Below are positions 29,886 to 40,376 of a stretch of 64,000 bases of DNA, piece by piece. Source of the stretch: Triticum aestivum (lineage: Eukaryota > Streptophyta > Magnoliopsida > Poales > Poaceae). The stretch lies in NCBI RefSeq assembly GCF_018294505.1, contig NC_057800.1, positions 176,994,113 through 177,058,112 on the forward strand, written 5' to 3'. Made by a program: the position numbers and the translations under genes. The notes under the pieces were generated by a model. The model was not told where the DNA came from and ran no database searches. It worked only from the letters and a program-made list of their open reading frames with translations. Position 1 is the first letter of the stretch. The number at the start of each line of letters is the position of its first letter.

Positions 29886-31293
29886 TTAATATTTCTTAAC
29901 CACCCACATCTTCGGGGGTGGCTTAGAAGCAATGAGTCTAAGTCCAGCATCCGAGAACTTTGGCTTTGGAGCCCTAGCAAATAGCCTTGCAGGAGGTGAA
30001 TAATACTCATAAGAATAAGCAGAATAGTTCTTGGTCTTGTGAACATAGCGGTTTGACAAAACACGCTCATATTCATAAGTCTGAGTATGGTTTCCCTGCA
30101 TAACATTGGCGTTAGGGTGACTCTGGTGAGTCCTCTGTCTGTATGAAGCCTTTGGACCATATGAATCCTTTGGTCTGGGGTTTGTCTTCTTCCTTGGTGG
30201 TGTCATGATGACATTCACAGAAAGTTTCTCAACACAACTTTTGGGCACCCAGATCTTCTTCAAAGGTGGTCCATTCCCGCAGTTAGTACCAATATACCTG
30301 GCAAACACCTCACCATTCTGATTCTTAAATAGTTTATAGTTTGCATCAAAGGATTCATCAATGATAATAGGGTTAGCACAAGTGAAGCCAGATAAGGTAG
30401 ATGGATCCACTAAAGGTTCCTTTGCAGCAACCCATGTGGTTTTGGGTACTTCTCAGGCTTCCAGTATGAACCATCAACATTCATTTTCCTGTTGAACCCA
30501 ACACCCTCTTTCGTAGGGTTTCGGTTCAGAATCTGTTTCTTGAGGACATCGCACAGTGTCTGATGCCCTTTGAGGCTTTTGTACATCCCTGTTTCAAGCA
30601 ATGTCTTCAACCTGGCATTCTCATCAGCAATAGTAGTGGTATCCTCAAAAGAGGGGTTAGTTTCCACATCAGCAGTTGAAGACATAGCAACAGTAGCAAC
30701 AGTAGAACATCCAGCAACAGAAGCAACATTATCATGCTCAAGACATTTTAAACATGGCAGCTCAAAGTCTTCCTGAGCAGAACTGATCTGTTGAGCGCGG
30801 AGTGACTCGTTCTCCTCTTGAAGATCCTCATGAGACGATCTCAAGTTCTCAAGCTCTTGCTTCCTTTGAAGATAATCGAGGAGAGCTTTTCATGAGTAGT
30901 TGAGAGCGTTTCATGACGACTTTCAAGTTCCTCGTACTTAACGTGAAGATTTTTAATGTCTTCAATTAAGGACTGAGTTCGAGTCATTTCCGCGTCCAAT
31001 AGGTCATCACTTTTGTCTAGCAACTTTTGAATATGTTCCATAGCATTTTGTTGTTATGTTGCAATTTTAGCAAGTGTTTTGTATCTAGGTTTAGATTCAC
31101 ATTCAGAGTCATCTTCACTTGATGTTTGAAAGTAAGCATCACGTGAGTTTACCTTGGCACCACATGCCATGAAGTAGTAGGTAGGAGCAGAGTCATCCTC
31201 TTCATTAGCATCAGTGTTGGTGACGAGGCCATTGTCTTCAATGTTGAAGATGGACTTGGCGGCATACGCTGAAGCTAGAGCCAGGCTGGCCAC
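29886..31293 (-). pseudogene. C1 gag C-terminal extension (acidic, coiled coil)
   Basis: Four frames read as one degraded protein. 31293-31054 is acidic (DANEEDDSAP). 31041-30841 is heptad-like (LLDKSDDLLDAEMTRTQSL). 30844-30410 has SSHEDLQEENESLRAQQ and GMYKSLKGHQTL. 30410-29886 carries LFKNQNGEVFARYIG and KKIWVPK. Two frameshifts and stop codons separate them. The same architecture is seen in the extension of N1 gag (GVYKSLAGSKQFE, MVWIPK), so the two copia families share gag layout. No enzymatic motif. Confidence 0.65.
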
Positions 31294-31350
31294 GCCTCAA
31301 TCGGATTCCTCTTCAGACACCACCTCTGCCTCCTCAGATGCAGACTCCTC

Positions 31351-32445
31351 CTATGAATCCATCTCCTTTCCAACAAATGCACGAGCCTTGCTGGATGAGC
31401 ACTTCTTGTGTGATGAAGACTTCGACGAAGACTTGGAAGAAGACTTTGAGGATTTCTTCTTCTTCTTCTTCTTGTCATCAGAATCACATTCCTTTCTCTT
31501 CTTCTTCTTCTTCTTCTTCTTCTCCTTCTTCTTGGTCTCATTGTCCCACTGTGGACATTCAGAGATGTAGTGACCAGGTTTCTTGCACTTGTGGCATGTT
31601 CTCTTCTTGTAGTCACGAGAGGAAGCTTCATTGTTTATTGAGTTGGATCTTGAAGACTTTCTGAAGTCTTTCTTCTTGGTGAACCTCTGGAACTTCTTCA
31701 CAAGCATAGCAAGCTCCTTTCCAATGTCTCTAGGATCCTCAGAATAGCAGTCAGATTCTTCTTCAGATGAGGAAACAACCTTTGCCTTCAAAGCGCGAGT
31801 TCGGCCATAGTTGGGACCATAGATATCTATTTTCTTAGATAGCTGGAACTCATGTGTGTTGAGCCTCTCAAGTATGTCAGACGGATTGAGAGTCTTGAAG
31901 TCAGGGCATTCTTGAATCATCAGGGCCAGGGTGTCGAATGAGTTGTCAAGCGATCTCAGAAGCGTCTTGACGATTTTGTGCTTGGTGATCTCAGTGGTGC
32001 CGAGTGCGCGAAGCTCAGTTGTGATATCAGTGAGGCGATCAAATGTGAGTTGGACATTCTCATTGTCATTTCTCTTGAAGAGGTTCAAGAGGTTGCGAAG
32101 AACACTAATCCTTGAGTCTCTCTGAGTCGAGACGCCTTCGTTGACCTTGGAGAGCCAGTCCCAGACTAGCTTCACAGTTTCCAGTGCACTCACACGGCCA
32201 TACTGTCCTTTGGTCAGGTGACCACAGATGATGTTCTTGGCGGTTGATTCCATTTGAATGAACCTCTTGACATCAGCAGCGGCGACACCTTCACCGACCT
32301 TGGGAACACCATTCTTGACGACATACCAGAGGTCGACATCGATGGCTTCAAGATGCATACGCATCTTATTCTTCCTGTAGGGGTAATCAGTGCCATCGAA
32401 GACAGGGCACGCAGTGGAGACCTTGATTATCCCTGCAGTCGACAT
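31351..32445 (-). pseudogene. C1 gag (UBN2-type) with CCHC knuckle
   Basis: From the ATG at 32445 (MSTAGIIKVSTACPVFDGTD), 364 codons. The copia gag lead-in is followed by WDWLSKVNEGVSTQRDSR, NENVQLTFDRLTDI and LLRSLDNSFD (UBN2 region). A zinc knuckle CHKCKKPGHYISEC follows near residue 285, then a very lysine- and serine-rich tail. The ORF ends with a stop at 31351, but homologous codons continue in frame to 31293. It would package the RNA. The start is supported by its position 66 bases from the LTR edge, just past the PBS. Confidence 0.8.
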
Positions 32446-32499
32446 AGCTAAAACTCCAGGTGGCTAAACCAAATCACATAGAACAAGGGAGCACCTTGC

Positions 32500-32511
32500 T
32501 ATGATACCAAT
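32500..32511 (-). promoter_or_regulatory. C1 primer-binding site (initiator Met-tRNA type)
   Basis: Minus strand reads attggtatcatagc next to the LTR, one base away from the usual tggtatcagagc. Confidence 0.75.
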
Positions 32512-33825
32512 TGAAAGTTCTAGTTATCGACTACAGGGGGGTGAATAGGCGATTTTATGAAAGTCTTCAAAACACGGGGGCTTTGAAGACAAATGATAGA
32601 AATAAACCTATTGATATGCAGCGGAAGGTAGACTACACTAGGCAAGCCATAGTCAAGTGAGCAATGAAGTGAAGGCACGAAGACTATCAGCAGCTAGGTA
32701 GTAAGGATCAGGATGGAAGACAGTATGAAGCTAAACAGTAAACAGTCTTCACCTAGTGAAGTCAATCAGATCATACAGACAAGCAATGACTTCATGAAGA
32801 CAAACTATAAAAGGGAAGTGAAGAATAGAACCAGTAGCTTGGTGAAGACAAGGATTTGGTAGACCAGTTCCAGTTGCTGTGAAAACTGTACGTCTAGTTA
32901 GGGAGGATGAGATTTAACTCAGAAGACCGCGTCTTCACCTTATTCCCCTTGAGCTAAGGACACACAGTCCTCGCCCAATCACTCTGGTAAGTCTTCAAGG
33001 TAGACTTCCAAACCTTCACATACTTTGTTCACTGGCAATCCACAATGACTCTTGGATGCTCAGAACGCGACGCCTAACCGGCTGGAGGATTCACATTCCT
33101 CAAGTGTAAAAAGTCTTCAGACAGAAAGACTTCAGTGATGCCTAACACTCTTTGGCTCTGGGTGTATAGGGCTTTGTCCTCGCAAGGATCTCTCTCTCAA
33201 AAGCTTCGGAGGTGGGTTGCTCTCAAATGACAAAAGCCGTGCACTAACTCTGAGCAGCCACCAATTTATGGTGTAGGGGGTGGGCTATTTATAGCCAGGA
33301 GGCAACCCGACCCGATTTGTCCAAAATGACCCTGGGTCATTAAGAAAGTGACATGTGTCCGACGGTCAGATTTCAAACACACACGGTACCTTGACTTGGG
33401 CTACAAGTAAGCTGACTCATCCAACTCTGGATAAGATTTGATCTTATTGTCTTCGCTCGAAGACATAGGATTTGGTTGAGCATCACATCAGTCACTCTGA
33501 CTTTGTTCACTTGGACCCCACTTAACAGTGCGGTGGTTCCTATGACTCAACATAGAAGAAAAGGAAACTATGAAACAACTATGTCTTCGCACTCCATAGT
33601 CTTCGATGTCTTCTCATGTCATAATCTTCACTGTGAATATCTTCACTGACCACCATTGTGTTCAATGTCTTCACACATTTTAGGGTCATCTCTGGTAGGT
33701 AAACCGAATCAATATGGGACTACTACTTTTGTTATCCTGCAATTCTCACAAACACATTAGTCCGTCAACCAAGTTTGTCGTCAATACTCCAAAACCAACT
33801 AAGGGTGGCACTAGATGCACTTACA
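32512..33825 (-). repeat. 5' LTR of C1 (1314 bp)
   Basis: Plus-strand ends tgaaagttctag ... gatgcacttaca; on the minus strand it begins tgtaagtgcatctagtgcc, an LTR start I remember from wheat copia elements. TATA-like ctatttatag near 33285. Dense in gaagac / gtcttc words on both strands. No partner LTR remains, so a TSD cannot be tested (the next five bases are ctatc). Confidence 0.8.
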
Positions 33826-34959
33826 CTATCGAAGATATTTCTCAACGGAAGTGATCCCTAAAAATTGCTGACGTGAAGCAATTTCCGGTACCTTGTCTGT
33901 GTGTTTGCCTACAGTCGAGAAAAAAAGAAGGTGTGGCATTTTCTTTTGTAGTTCTTTTTCTCTTACTTGAGTCATAGGACCACCATACTATTAAGACGGG
34001 TAGAGTCTTTCGAAACTTATGTTTCTCTGATGCTCGACCGAAACCTATGAGAGTTGAGAGAAATCTCTTCTAGCCTCGAAACATTACTTGCCAGCCAGAA
34101 ATGTTGTTCTTCTAGGCCACGAGAGATATGTTTGCCTTACTTGTTCCTCAAGTAAAGTTGTCGGGTGTGTTTAAAATCCGACCATTGGAAACATGTCGGT
34201 TGGCCATCGGCTGGACATCATGTCCTCAATGTGCATTTCCCCCTCGGGATTGCTACGACTACAAATAACCACCCCATTCCAACCGACATGGTTGGTTACT
34301 CCATGTGATTCTGGTAGTTTGTCTGAGCACCCTATGTCTGAAAGATTAGAGTTAATCCATCACGAGAAAACTCTATATCCGAAAAAATAGATAGTGGTAT
34401 CACACATATGTAAGTTTAGTATGCTCGGTCTATTACTCATGAGAGCTACCAACTCTCTAGATGGTTAGGCATCAAAGTCTTCAGCAACCAAGAGTCATTG
34501 TGTTATGCAAAGACAACTTGTGATGGTTTTGGAGATCACGTGAAGTATCTACCTAGAGTAGTCGACACAAGTTGACGAACTTATTGCCGAGGAGAATAGG
34601 ATGAAGCAAGTTTATCTTCTGTGTTAAATCACAAGTCCATCCAACCAGATGTCGCTCTTTTGCAGAAGAGTGAACTGGCCTACCAAATACCCTGTCGCGA
34701 GCATAAATGCTTTCATCTTCGCACTGCAATACTTTCAATATTTTATCTTCTATAGTGTTTCAGACATGTGATTTATCTTTGGATATCGTATTTGTTTTTG
34801 TTTCAGTACCTTTCCCATCTGCTCCTAGTAGCTTTCCTTCATAGTTAAGTCAGTACTTAGTTCTTTTTCCGCTATTGTGTATTGGAAGGTTTCAAATTTC
34901 TGAAATAAATTATAAATCTCCCATTCACCCCCTCTGCTCGGTATACTCTCGATCCTACA
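33826..34959 (+). repeat. Degenerate copia LTR, plus strand
   Basis: No ORF. It ends with ctcggtatactctcgatccta followed by ca and then a decayed PBS (34960-34973), the usual copia LTR/PBS junction. Its 5' boundary is not identified; C1 lies immediately left. Confidence 0.5.
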
Positions 34960-35164
34960 ATTGATATCAAAGCAATGTACTAGGACTCTGCTTATTAAGG
35001 TCTAATAACTTTGGAGTTTGAGTATGTCTTCTTAAGTGAACTTCAAGTCGAGCGAGAAGATTCCTATCTTTGATGGAATATTACCCCTTTTGGAAGGAAA
35101 AAAGCTAGATCTGCGGTCCACCTCAAGGCCATTGACGATAATACATGGCATGTTATGTTCTACT
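34960..35164 (+). pseudogene. Decayed copia PBS and start of gag
   Basis: The PBS reads attgatatcaaagc, which differs from the usual attggtatcagagc by two G-to-A changes. An ATG at 35024 opens codons MSS-stop-VNFKSSEKIPIFDG, the typical start of copia gag, with an in-frame TAA at codon 4 and a further frame loss. The match to gag-like codons (FGRKKARSAVHLKAIDD in a shifted frame) fades at about 35160, where an unrelated LTR begins. Confidence 0.55.
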
Positions 35165-35332
35165 TGTGAGCTGCGTCGGTATTTTCCTCGAAGAGGAAGG
35201 GTGAAGCAATATAGTAACGGATAGTATTTCCCTCAATAGAGAACCAAGGTTATCGAACCAATAGGAGAACCACACAAACAATCGTCGACAATACCTACAC
35301 ACACAAGAGCAAATACTTGCACCCAACGCGGG
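35165..35332. repeat. Left piece of an old gypsy-type LTR (E3), split by Fatima-like copy 2
   Basis: Begins tgtgagctgcgtcgg and resembles the start of the WHAM-like LTR (tgctacctcttgagcactgc at 48261). The match continues past copy 2 at 44478, joined across the TSD gcggg. Confidence 0.65.
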
Positions 35333-35816
35333 TGAGGGAGTCCTGGATTAGGGGGTCTCCGGACAGCCGGACTATATCCATTGGCCGGACTGTTAGACTA
35401 TGAAGATACAAGATTGAAGACTTCGTCTCGTGTCCGGATGGGACTCTGCTTGGCGTGGAAGGCAAGCTAGGCAATGCGGATATGGATATCTCCTCCTTTG
35501 TAACCGACCTTGTGTAACCCTAGCCCTCTTCGGTGTCTATATAAACCAGAGGGTTTTAGTCCGTAGGACACAACAACTACAACATACAATCATACCATAG
35601 GCTAGCTTCTAGGGTTTAGCCTCTCTGATCTCGTGGTAGATCTACTCTTGTACTACCCATATCATCAATATTAATCAAGCAGGACGTAGGGTTTTGCCTC
35701 CATCAAGAGGGCCCAAACCTGGGTAAAACATCGTGTCCCTTGCCTCCTGTTACCATCCGGCCTAGACGCACAGTTCGGGACCCCCTACCCGAGATCCGCC
35801 GGTTTTGACACCGACA
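35333..35816 (+). repeat. 5' LTR of Fatima-like copy 2 (484 bp)
   Basis: tgagggagtc ... gacaccgaca. TATA element ctatataaac at 35538-35547. Followed by ttggtgctttcattgagag, the presumed primer-binding region. Confidence 0.92.
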
Positions 35817-35863
35817 TTGGTGCTTTCATTGAGAGTTCCTCTGTGTCGTCACTTTTAGGCCCG

Positions 35864-37455
35864 ATGGCTCCTCCGATCATCAACAACGATGCGGTCCAGG
35901 GTGAGACCTTTCTCCTCGGACAGATCTTCGTGCTCGGCGGCTTTGCACTGCGGGCTAATTCGCTTGGCCATCTGGAGCAGATTGAAAGCTACGCCCCTGG
36001 CCATCAGGTTAGATTTGGAAGTTTGAACTACACAGTTGACATCCGCGGAGACTTGATCTTCGACGGATTCGAGCCACAGCCGAGCGCGTCGCACTGTCAC
36101 GATGGGTATGACCTAGCTCTGCCACCGAACAGTGCCCTGGAGGCCGCGCCCGCATCAGCTCCGATCCTTAGCTCGGAGCCAGCCACGCCGATCGAGGATG
36201 GGTGGCTAGACACCGCCTCAGGGGCTGCGGTCTCAATGGCGATCGAGCCGAACACCAGCCTCATCTTCTGTGAAGCCCGTGACTCCAAGGTGCCGGACTC
36301 TTTTCTGGACTCCGAACCTTCCGCACCCCTGCCAATCGAATCCGATTGGGCGCCGATCATGGAATTCTCCGCCGCGGATATCTTTCAGCACTCGCCCTTC
36401 GGTGACATTCTGAATTCACTAAAGTCTCTCTCTTTGTCAGGAGAGCCCTGGCCGGACTATGGCCAACAGGATTGGGATGCGGACGATGAAGAAATTCGAC
36501 GCCCACCCACCACCCACTTCGTAGCTACTATCGATGATTTAACCGACATGCTCGACTTCCACTTCGAAGACATCAATGGTATGGACGACGATGTAGGGGA
36601 CGAACATGAACTAGCGCCTATAGGGCACTGGAAAGCCACCTCATCATACGATATATACATGGTGGATACACCCAAAGAAGGCAATGGCGACGAGATAGCG
36701 GAGGATGACCCCTCCAAGAAGCAACCCAAGCGCCGACGCCAGCGGCGCCGCTCTAAGTCCCGCCAAAGCAAAAGTGGTGATACCGGCACAAGAGATAATA
36801 ACACTCCGGATAGTGCCGAGGACAACAATCCCCTCCAGCAAGATTTAGAGCAGGAGGATGGAGGAGCCAGCCTCCTGAGAGAGTGGCAGACGGAGAAGAG
36901 GAGGATGATAATTACATGCCCCCCTCCGAAGACGAGGCAAGCCTCGGTGATGACGAATTCACTGTGCCAGAGGATCCCGTCGAACAAGAGCACTTCAAGC
37001 GCCGGCTTATGGCCACGGCAAATAGCCTGAAGAAAAAGCAGCAGCAGCTTCAAGCTGATCAAGATCTGCTAGCTGACAGATGGACTGAAGTCCTCGCTAC
37101 CGAGGAATATAAACTCGAGCGCCCCTCCAAGAGTTACCCAAAGTGCAGGTTGCTACCCCGACTGGAGGAAGAAGTGTATGATATGGCTGATCGGCCACCT
37201 CGTGGCCGTGATAGAGAGGCATTCCAGCCAAAAGCTCAGCCCGCACCCCGACGCCATTCAAATAAAAAAACATGGGGAAACACGCCAGACCTGCAAGACA
37301 TATTGGAGGACAAAGCAAAGCATGCAAGATCGATCTATGGATCACGAGGGCGCGCCACTATGCGAGACGATAAACGTCACGCCGGATACAGTAAAAGTAA
37401 ATCCGGCCGGGCCGAACACAGAGGGCAAGACCCATTCGAGCTGCGTCGGATATAG
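35864..37455 (+). pseudogene. N-terminal gag-region protein, Fatima-like copy 2
   Basis: Starts at the ATG at 35864 (MAPPIINNDAVQGETF), closely matching copy 1. The first frame stays open to 37030; a frameshift near 36870-36890 moves the homologous codons into the frame 36883-37455 (EQEHFKRRLMATANSLKKK ... KSYPKCRLLPRLEEE). It is acidic in the first half, with a basic KRRRQRRRSKSRQSK stretch near residue 290. No catalytic motif. The frame ends FELRRI-stop at 37455, and the capsid codons begin in a third frame about 50 bases later. Confidence 0.65.
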
Positions 37456-37459
37456 CCCA

Positions 37460-38713
37460 ATACAGAGGCGCCGCACACCCTTTATGCTTCACAGACGAAG
37501 TAATGGATCATCGAATCCCAAAAGGTTTCAAACCTGTGAATATTGAATCATACGACGGCACTACAGATCCTGCGGTATGGATCGAGGATTTCCTCCTCCA
37601 CATCCACATGGCCCGCGGTGATGACTTACACGCCATCAAATACCTCCCACTAAAGCTCAAAGACCAGCACGGCATTGGCTTAACAGCTTGCCAGCAGATT
37701 CCATTAGCTGTTGGGAAGATCTGGAAGCCGCATTCCTCGACAACTTTTAGGGCACTTATGTGTGACCGCCAGATGCCGATGACTTGAGCCACATAATTCA
37801 GCAGCCAGAAGAGTCGGCCAGACAATTTTGGACTCGGTTCCTTACAAAGAAAAATCAAATCGTCGACTGTCCGGATGCAGAGGCCTTAGCGGCTTTCAAA
37901 CACAACATCCGTGATGAGTGGCTAGCCCGGCACCTTGGTCAGGAAAAGCCGAAATCTATGGCAGCCCTCACGACACTCATGACCCGCTTTTGTGCGGGAG
38001 AAGACAGCTGGCTGGCTCGCAGCAATAACATGTCAAAGAACCATGGTACTTCGGATACCAAGGATGGCAATAGCAGGTCACGTCACAACAAACATAAGCG
38101 CTGCATTAACAGCGATAATACTGAAGATACGGCAGTCAATGCCAGATTCAAAGGCTCTAAACCCGGTCAGCAAAAAAATCCATTTAAACAAAGTACGCCA
38201 GGCCCGTCCAGTTTGGACCGCATACTCGACCGCTCGTGTCAAATACACGACACCCCTGACAAGCCAACCAACCACACCAATAGGGATTGTTGGGTATTCA
38301 AGCAGGCCGTCAAGTTAATTGCCGAAAACAAAGATAAGGGGCCACCTATAAATGACGAGGAAGAGACCCGGCAGCCGAACACCGGAGGACAGAAGAGGTT
38401 CCCCCCACAAGTGCGGACGGTGAACATGATATATGCAGCGCACATCCCCAAACAAGAACGGAAGCATGCGCTCAGGGATGTATATGCGTTGGAGCCAGTC
38501 GCCCCAAAGTTCAACCCATGGTCCTCCTGTCCGATCACCTTCGATCGCAGGGACCATCCCACTAGTATCCGTCATGGCGGATTCGCCGCACTGGTCCTAG
38601 ACCCAATCATTGACGGATTTCACCTCACTCGAATCCTTATGGATGGCGGCAGCAACCTGAACCTGCTTTATCAGGACACAGTGCGCAAAATGGGTATAGA
38701 CCCTCAAGGATAA
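37460..38713 (+). pseudogene. Gag capsid and start of retropepsin, Fatima-like copy 2
   Basis: Two frames. 37460-37787 (IPKGFKPVNIESYDGTTDP, HMARGDDLHAIKYLPLKLK) is followed by a deletion and shift near 37660. 37784-38713 continues EESARQFWTRFLTKKNQI, EWLARHLGQEKP, a basic tail, a Cys/His segment (NHTNRDCWVFKQAVKL), and then the protease lead VLDPIIDGFHL with the active-site loop MDGGSNLN. A frameshift at about 38705 (tcaaggataa) produces the stop; the protease continues in the next frame. Confidence 0.75.
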
Positions 38714-39141
38714 AACCCACAAAAACGACCTTTAAAGGCGTCATTCCAGGTGTAGAGGCCCATTGCACAGGCTCAATTACACTGGAAGTGGTCTTCGGAT
38801 CCCCGGATAACTTCCGAAGCGAAGAGTTAATCTTCGATATAGTCCCCTTCCGCAGTGGTTATCATGCATTGCTCGGGCGAACTGCATTCGCTAGATTCAA
38901 TGCGGTACCGCATTATGCATACCTCAAGCTCAAGATGCCAGGACCTCGCGGAGTTATTACTGTCAATGGAAACACAGAGCGCTCTCTCCGAACAGAGGAG
39001 CACACCGCGGCCCTCGCAGCAGAAGTGCAAAGCAGCCTCTCAAGGCAATTAACCAGTTCGGCGTTTCAAAACCCGGACACCATCAAGTGCGCTCGGAGCA
39101 ATCGGCAAACAGACCGTCTGGCGCGATCTGAGCTCGCGTAG
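38714..39141 (+). pseudogene. Retropepsin C-terminal half, Fatima-like copy 2
   Basis: Continues the protease after the frameshift: KTTFKGVIPG, SPDNFRSEELIFDIVPF, YHALLGRTAFARFNAVPHY. The frame then runs through RSLRTEEHTAALAAE to a stop at 39141 with no RT motif. The match to copy 1 (1564-1776) is clear, which confirms gag-pro as the full sense capacity of this subfamily. Confidence 0.7.
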
Positions 39142-39587
39142 CAATGCGGCCCCCACCCCAGTCCCAGCCAAACGGCGAAATCTGTGCCACGCGTACATAA
39201 TTACGCATTATAAATACCATGGGCGTAGGTGGGGAGGGGGGCACAACTGCCGCACGCCCAAAGACGCGGCTTAAACCGCACTAGGGGCTTCCCGCTTTGT
39301 TATTTTTCTCTTTTTCAGGACCTTAATCTCTGGAAACACTGTCCGGCAGCACTATTGCCGAACACATGATGCAGCAACCAAGGAGGCAGACAGCTACGTC
39401 ACACCACAGAATTACCAGGTGGATTACAGTAACGAGCGAAATACTCGATTTAATATCATTCCTCAGCTTGCCCTTGGAAGGGACACAATCCTACTCTTTG
39501 CTTATCGCACTATCTGTATCATTCTGCTTTAACGCACCTTTTTTGAATAAAAAATGCATGACATTACGACTATTATTGCATTTTTCT

Positions 39588-39635
<48 letters not shown>

Positions 39636-40376
39636 CACTAATGACGCCTTGCAACCGTACGCTTTGGTACGGCTAATACACCAGGGGCTTACGTACCCCA
39701 CAACACGGTGTGAAAAGTCCGAACACTTTCACAAGTGTGGCACCCCGAACTTATAGCATTATATGCATCAGCTCCGAATCATGTCTTTGGTCAAATGTTG
39801 GGTTTGCCCAGCTCCTATGTTTTGGTACCTTATGTTCCGCTCCATCGGCTAAGGTAGCGCTAGGAGAACTACTGCGATTGTGCCCCGGTTCTGCTGGGTT
39901 CAGCACCTCAGTAGAGAAAGCTAAAACTGGCTGTCATGACAAGGCGAGAGACTGGTCGCTGTTCGGCGAGGTTTTCGAGTCCCTAAAGACCTATGCCGCT
40001 TAGAGCGAGGGGCCGGCCCTTTCCGGCTTAAAGGCGTGTATCACGCCCCGAATTCAGCCTTCCGAATACCAGGGGCTTCGCCGAAATTTTAAATTATAGA
40101 ATTCTATGGCTAAGTGAGAGTGATAAAGCATTATTAGTCCGGTTGCCTTGTTCGTTGTGCTGAGCACCTCCCTCGAAGGACCCAAATATGGGAACAAGAG
40201 TGCTTAGGTTTATCCCGAACACCCCAGCACTAGTGGCATGGGGGTAGAAGCCGAGGACTAGCCATCTCTCAGATTGGATAAACGGTCAAACAGAAGGTAA
40301 TATTTTAAATTCAAACAAGCGTTGCATATCACATATGAAACAAGTTTTCATAAATACAGGATCACACGAGCGAGTT
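39142..40376. other. Non-coding spacer of Fatima-like copy 2
   Basis: No credible ORF. A TATA-like tataaatacc occurs near 39209 and a pyrimidine run near 39300. The microsatellite lies at 39588-39634. The sense gag-pro transcript and the antisense transcript would both end here. Confidence 0.5.
39588..39634. repeat. (AT)n(GT)n microsatellite
   Basis: About five AT units run into about eighteen GT units, inside the spacer of copy 2. Absent at the matching place in copy 1. Confidence 0.95.

Larger units (their letters stand above)
16232..33825 (-). mobile_element. Copia retrotransposon C1, minus strand, 3' LTR missing, split by N1
   Basis: Read on the minus strand: 5' LTR (32512-33825), Met-tRNA-type PBS, gag with CCHC knuckle, coiled-coil extension, protease, integrase, RT, RNase H (the copia order), then about 300 bases of 3' untranslated sequence ending at the AT microsatellite. 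The 3' LTR is absent. N1 interrupts the RNase H codons between 16920 and 26835; removing N1 and one copy of its TSD restores the frame (VCW then SSKKQNYV). Several frameshifts and stop codons show that the element is dead. Confidence 0.85.

Noticed and set aside
33826..33840. Shared cgaagatat next to C1 on both sides (near 16249 and 33830) as a TSD
   Set aside because: The left copy lies inside C1's own 3' region, the word is common in C1, and the 3' LTR is missing, so no TSD can be defined.
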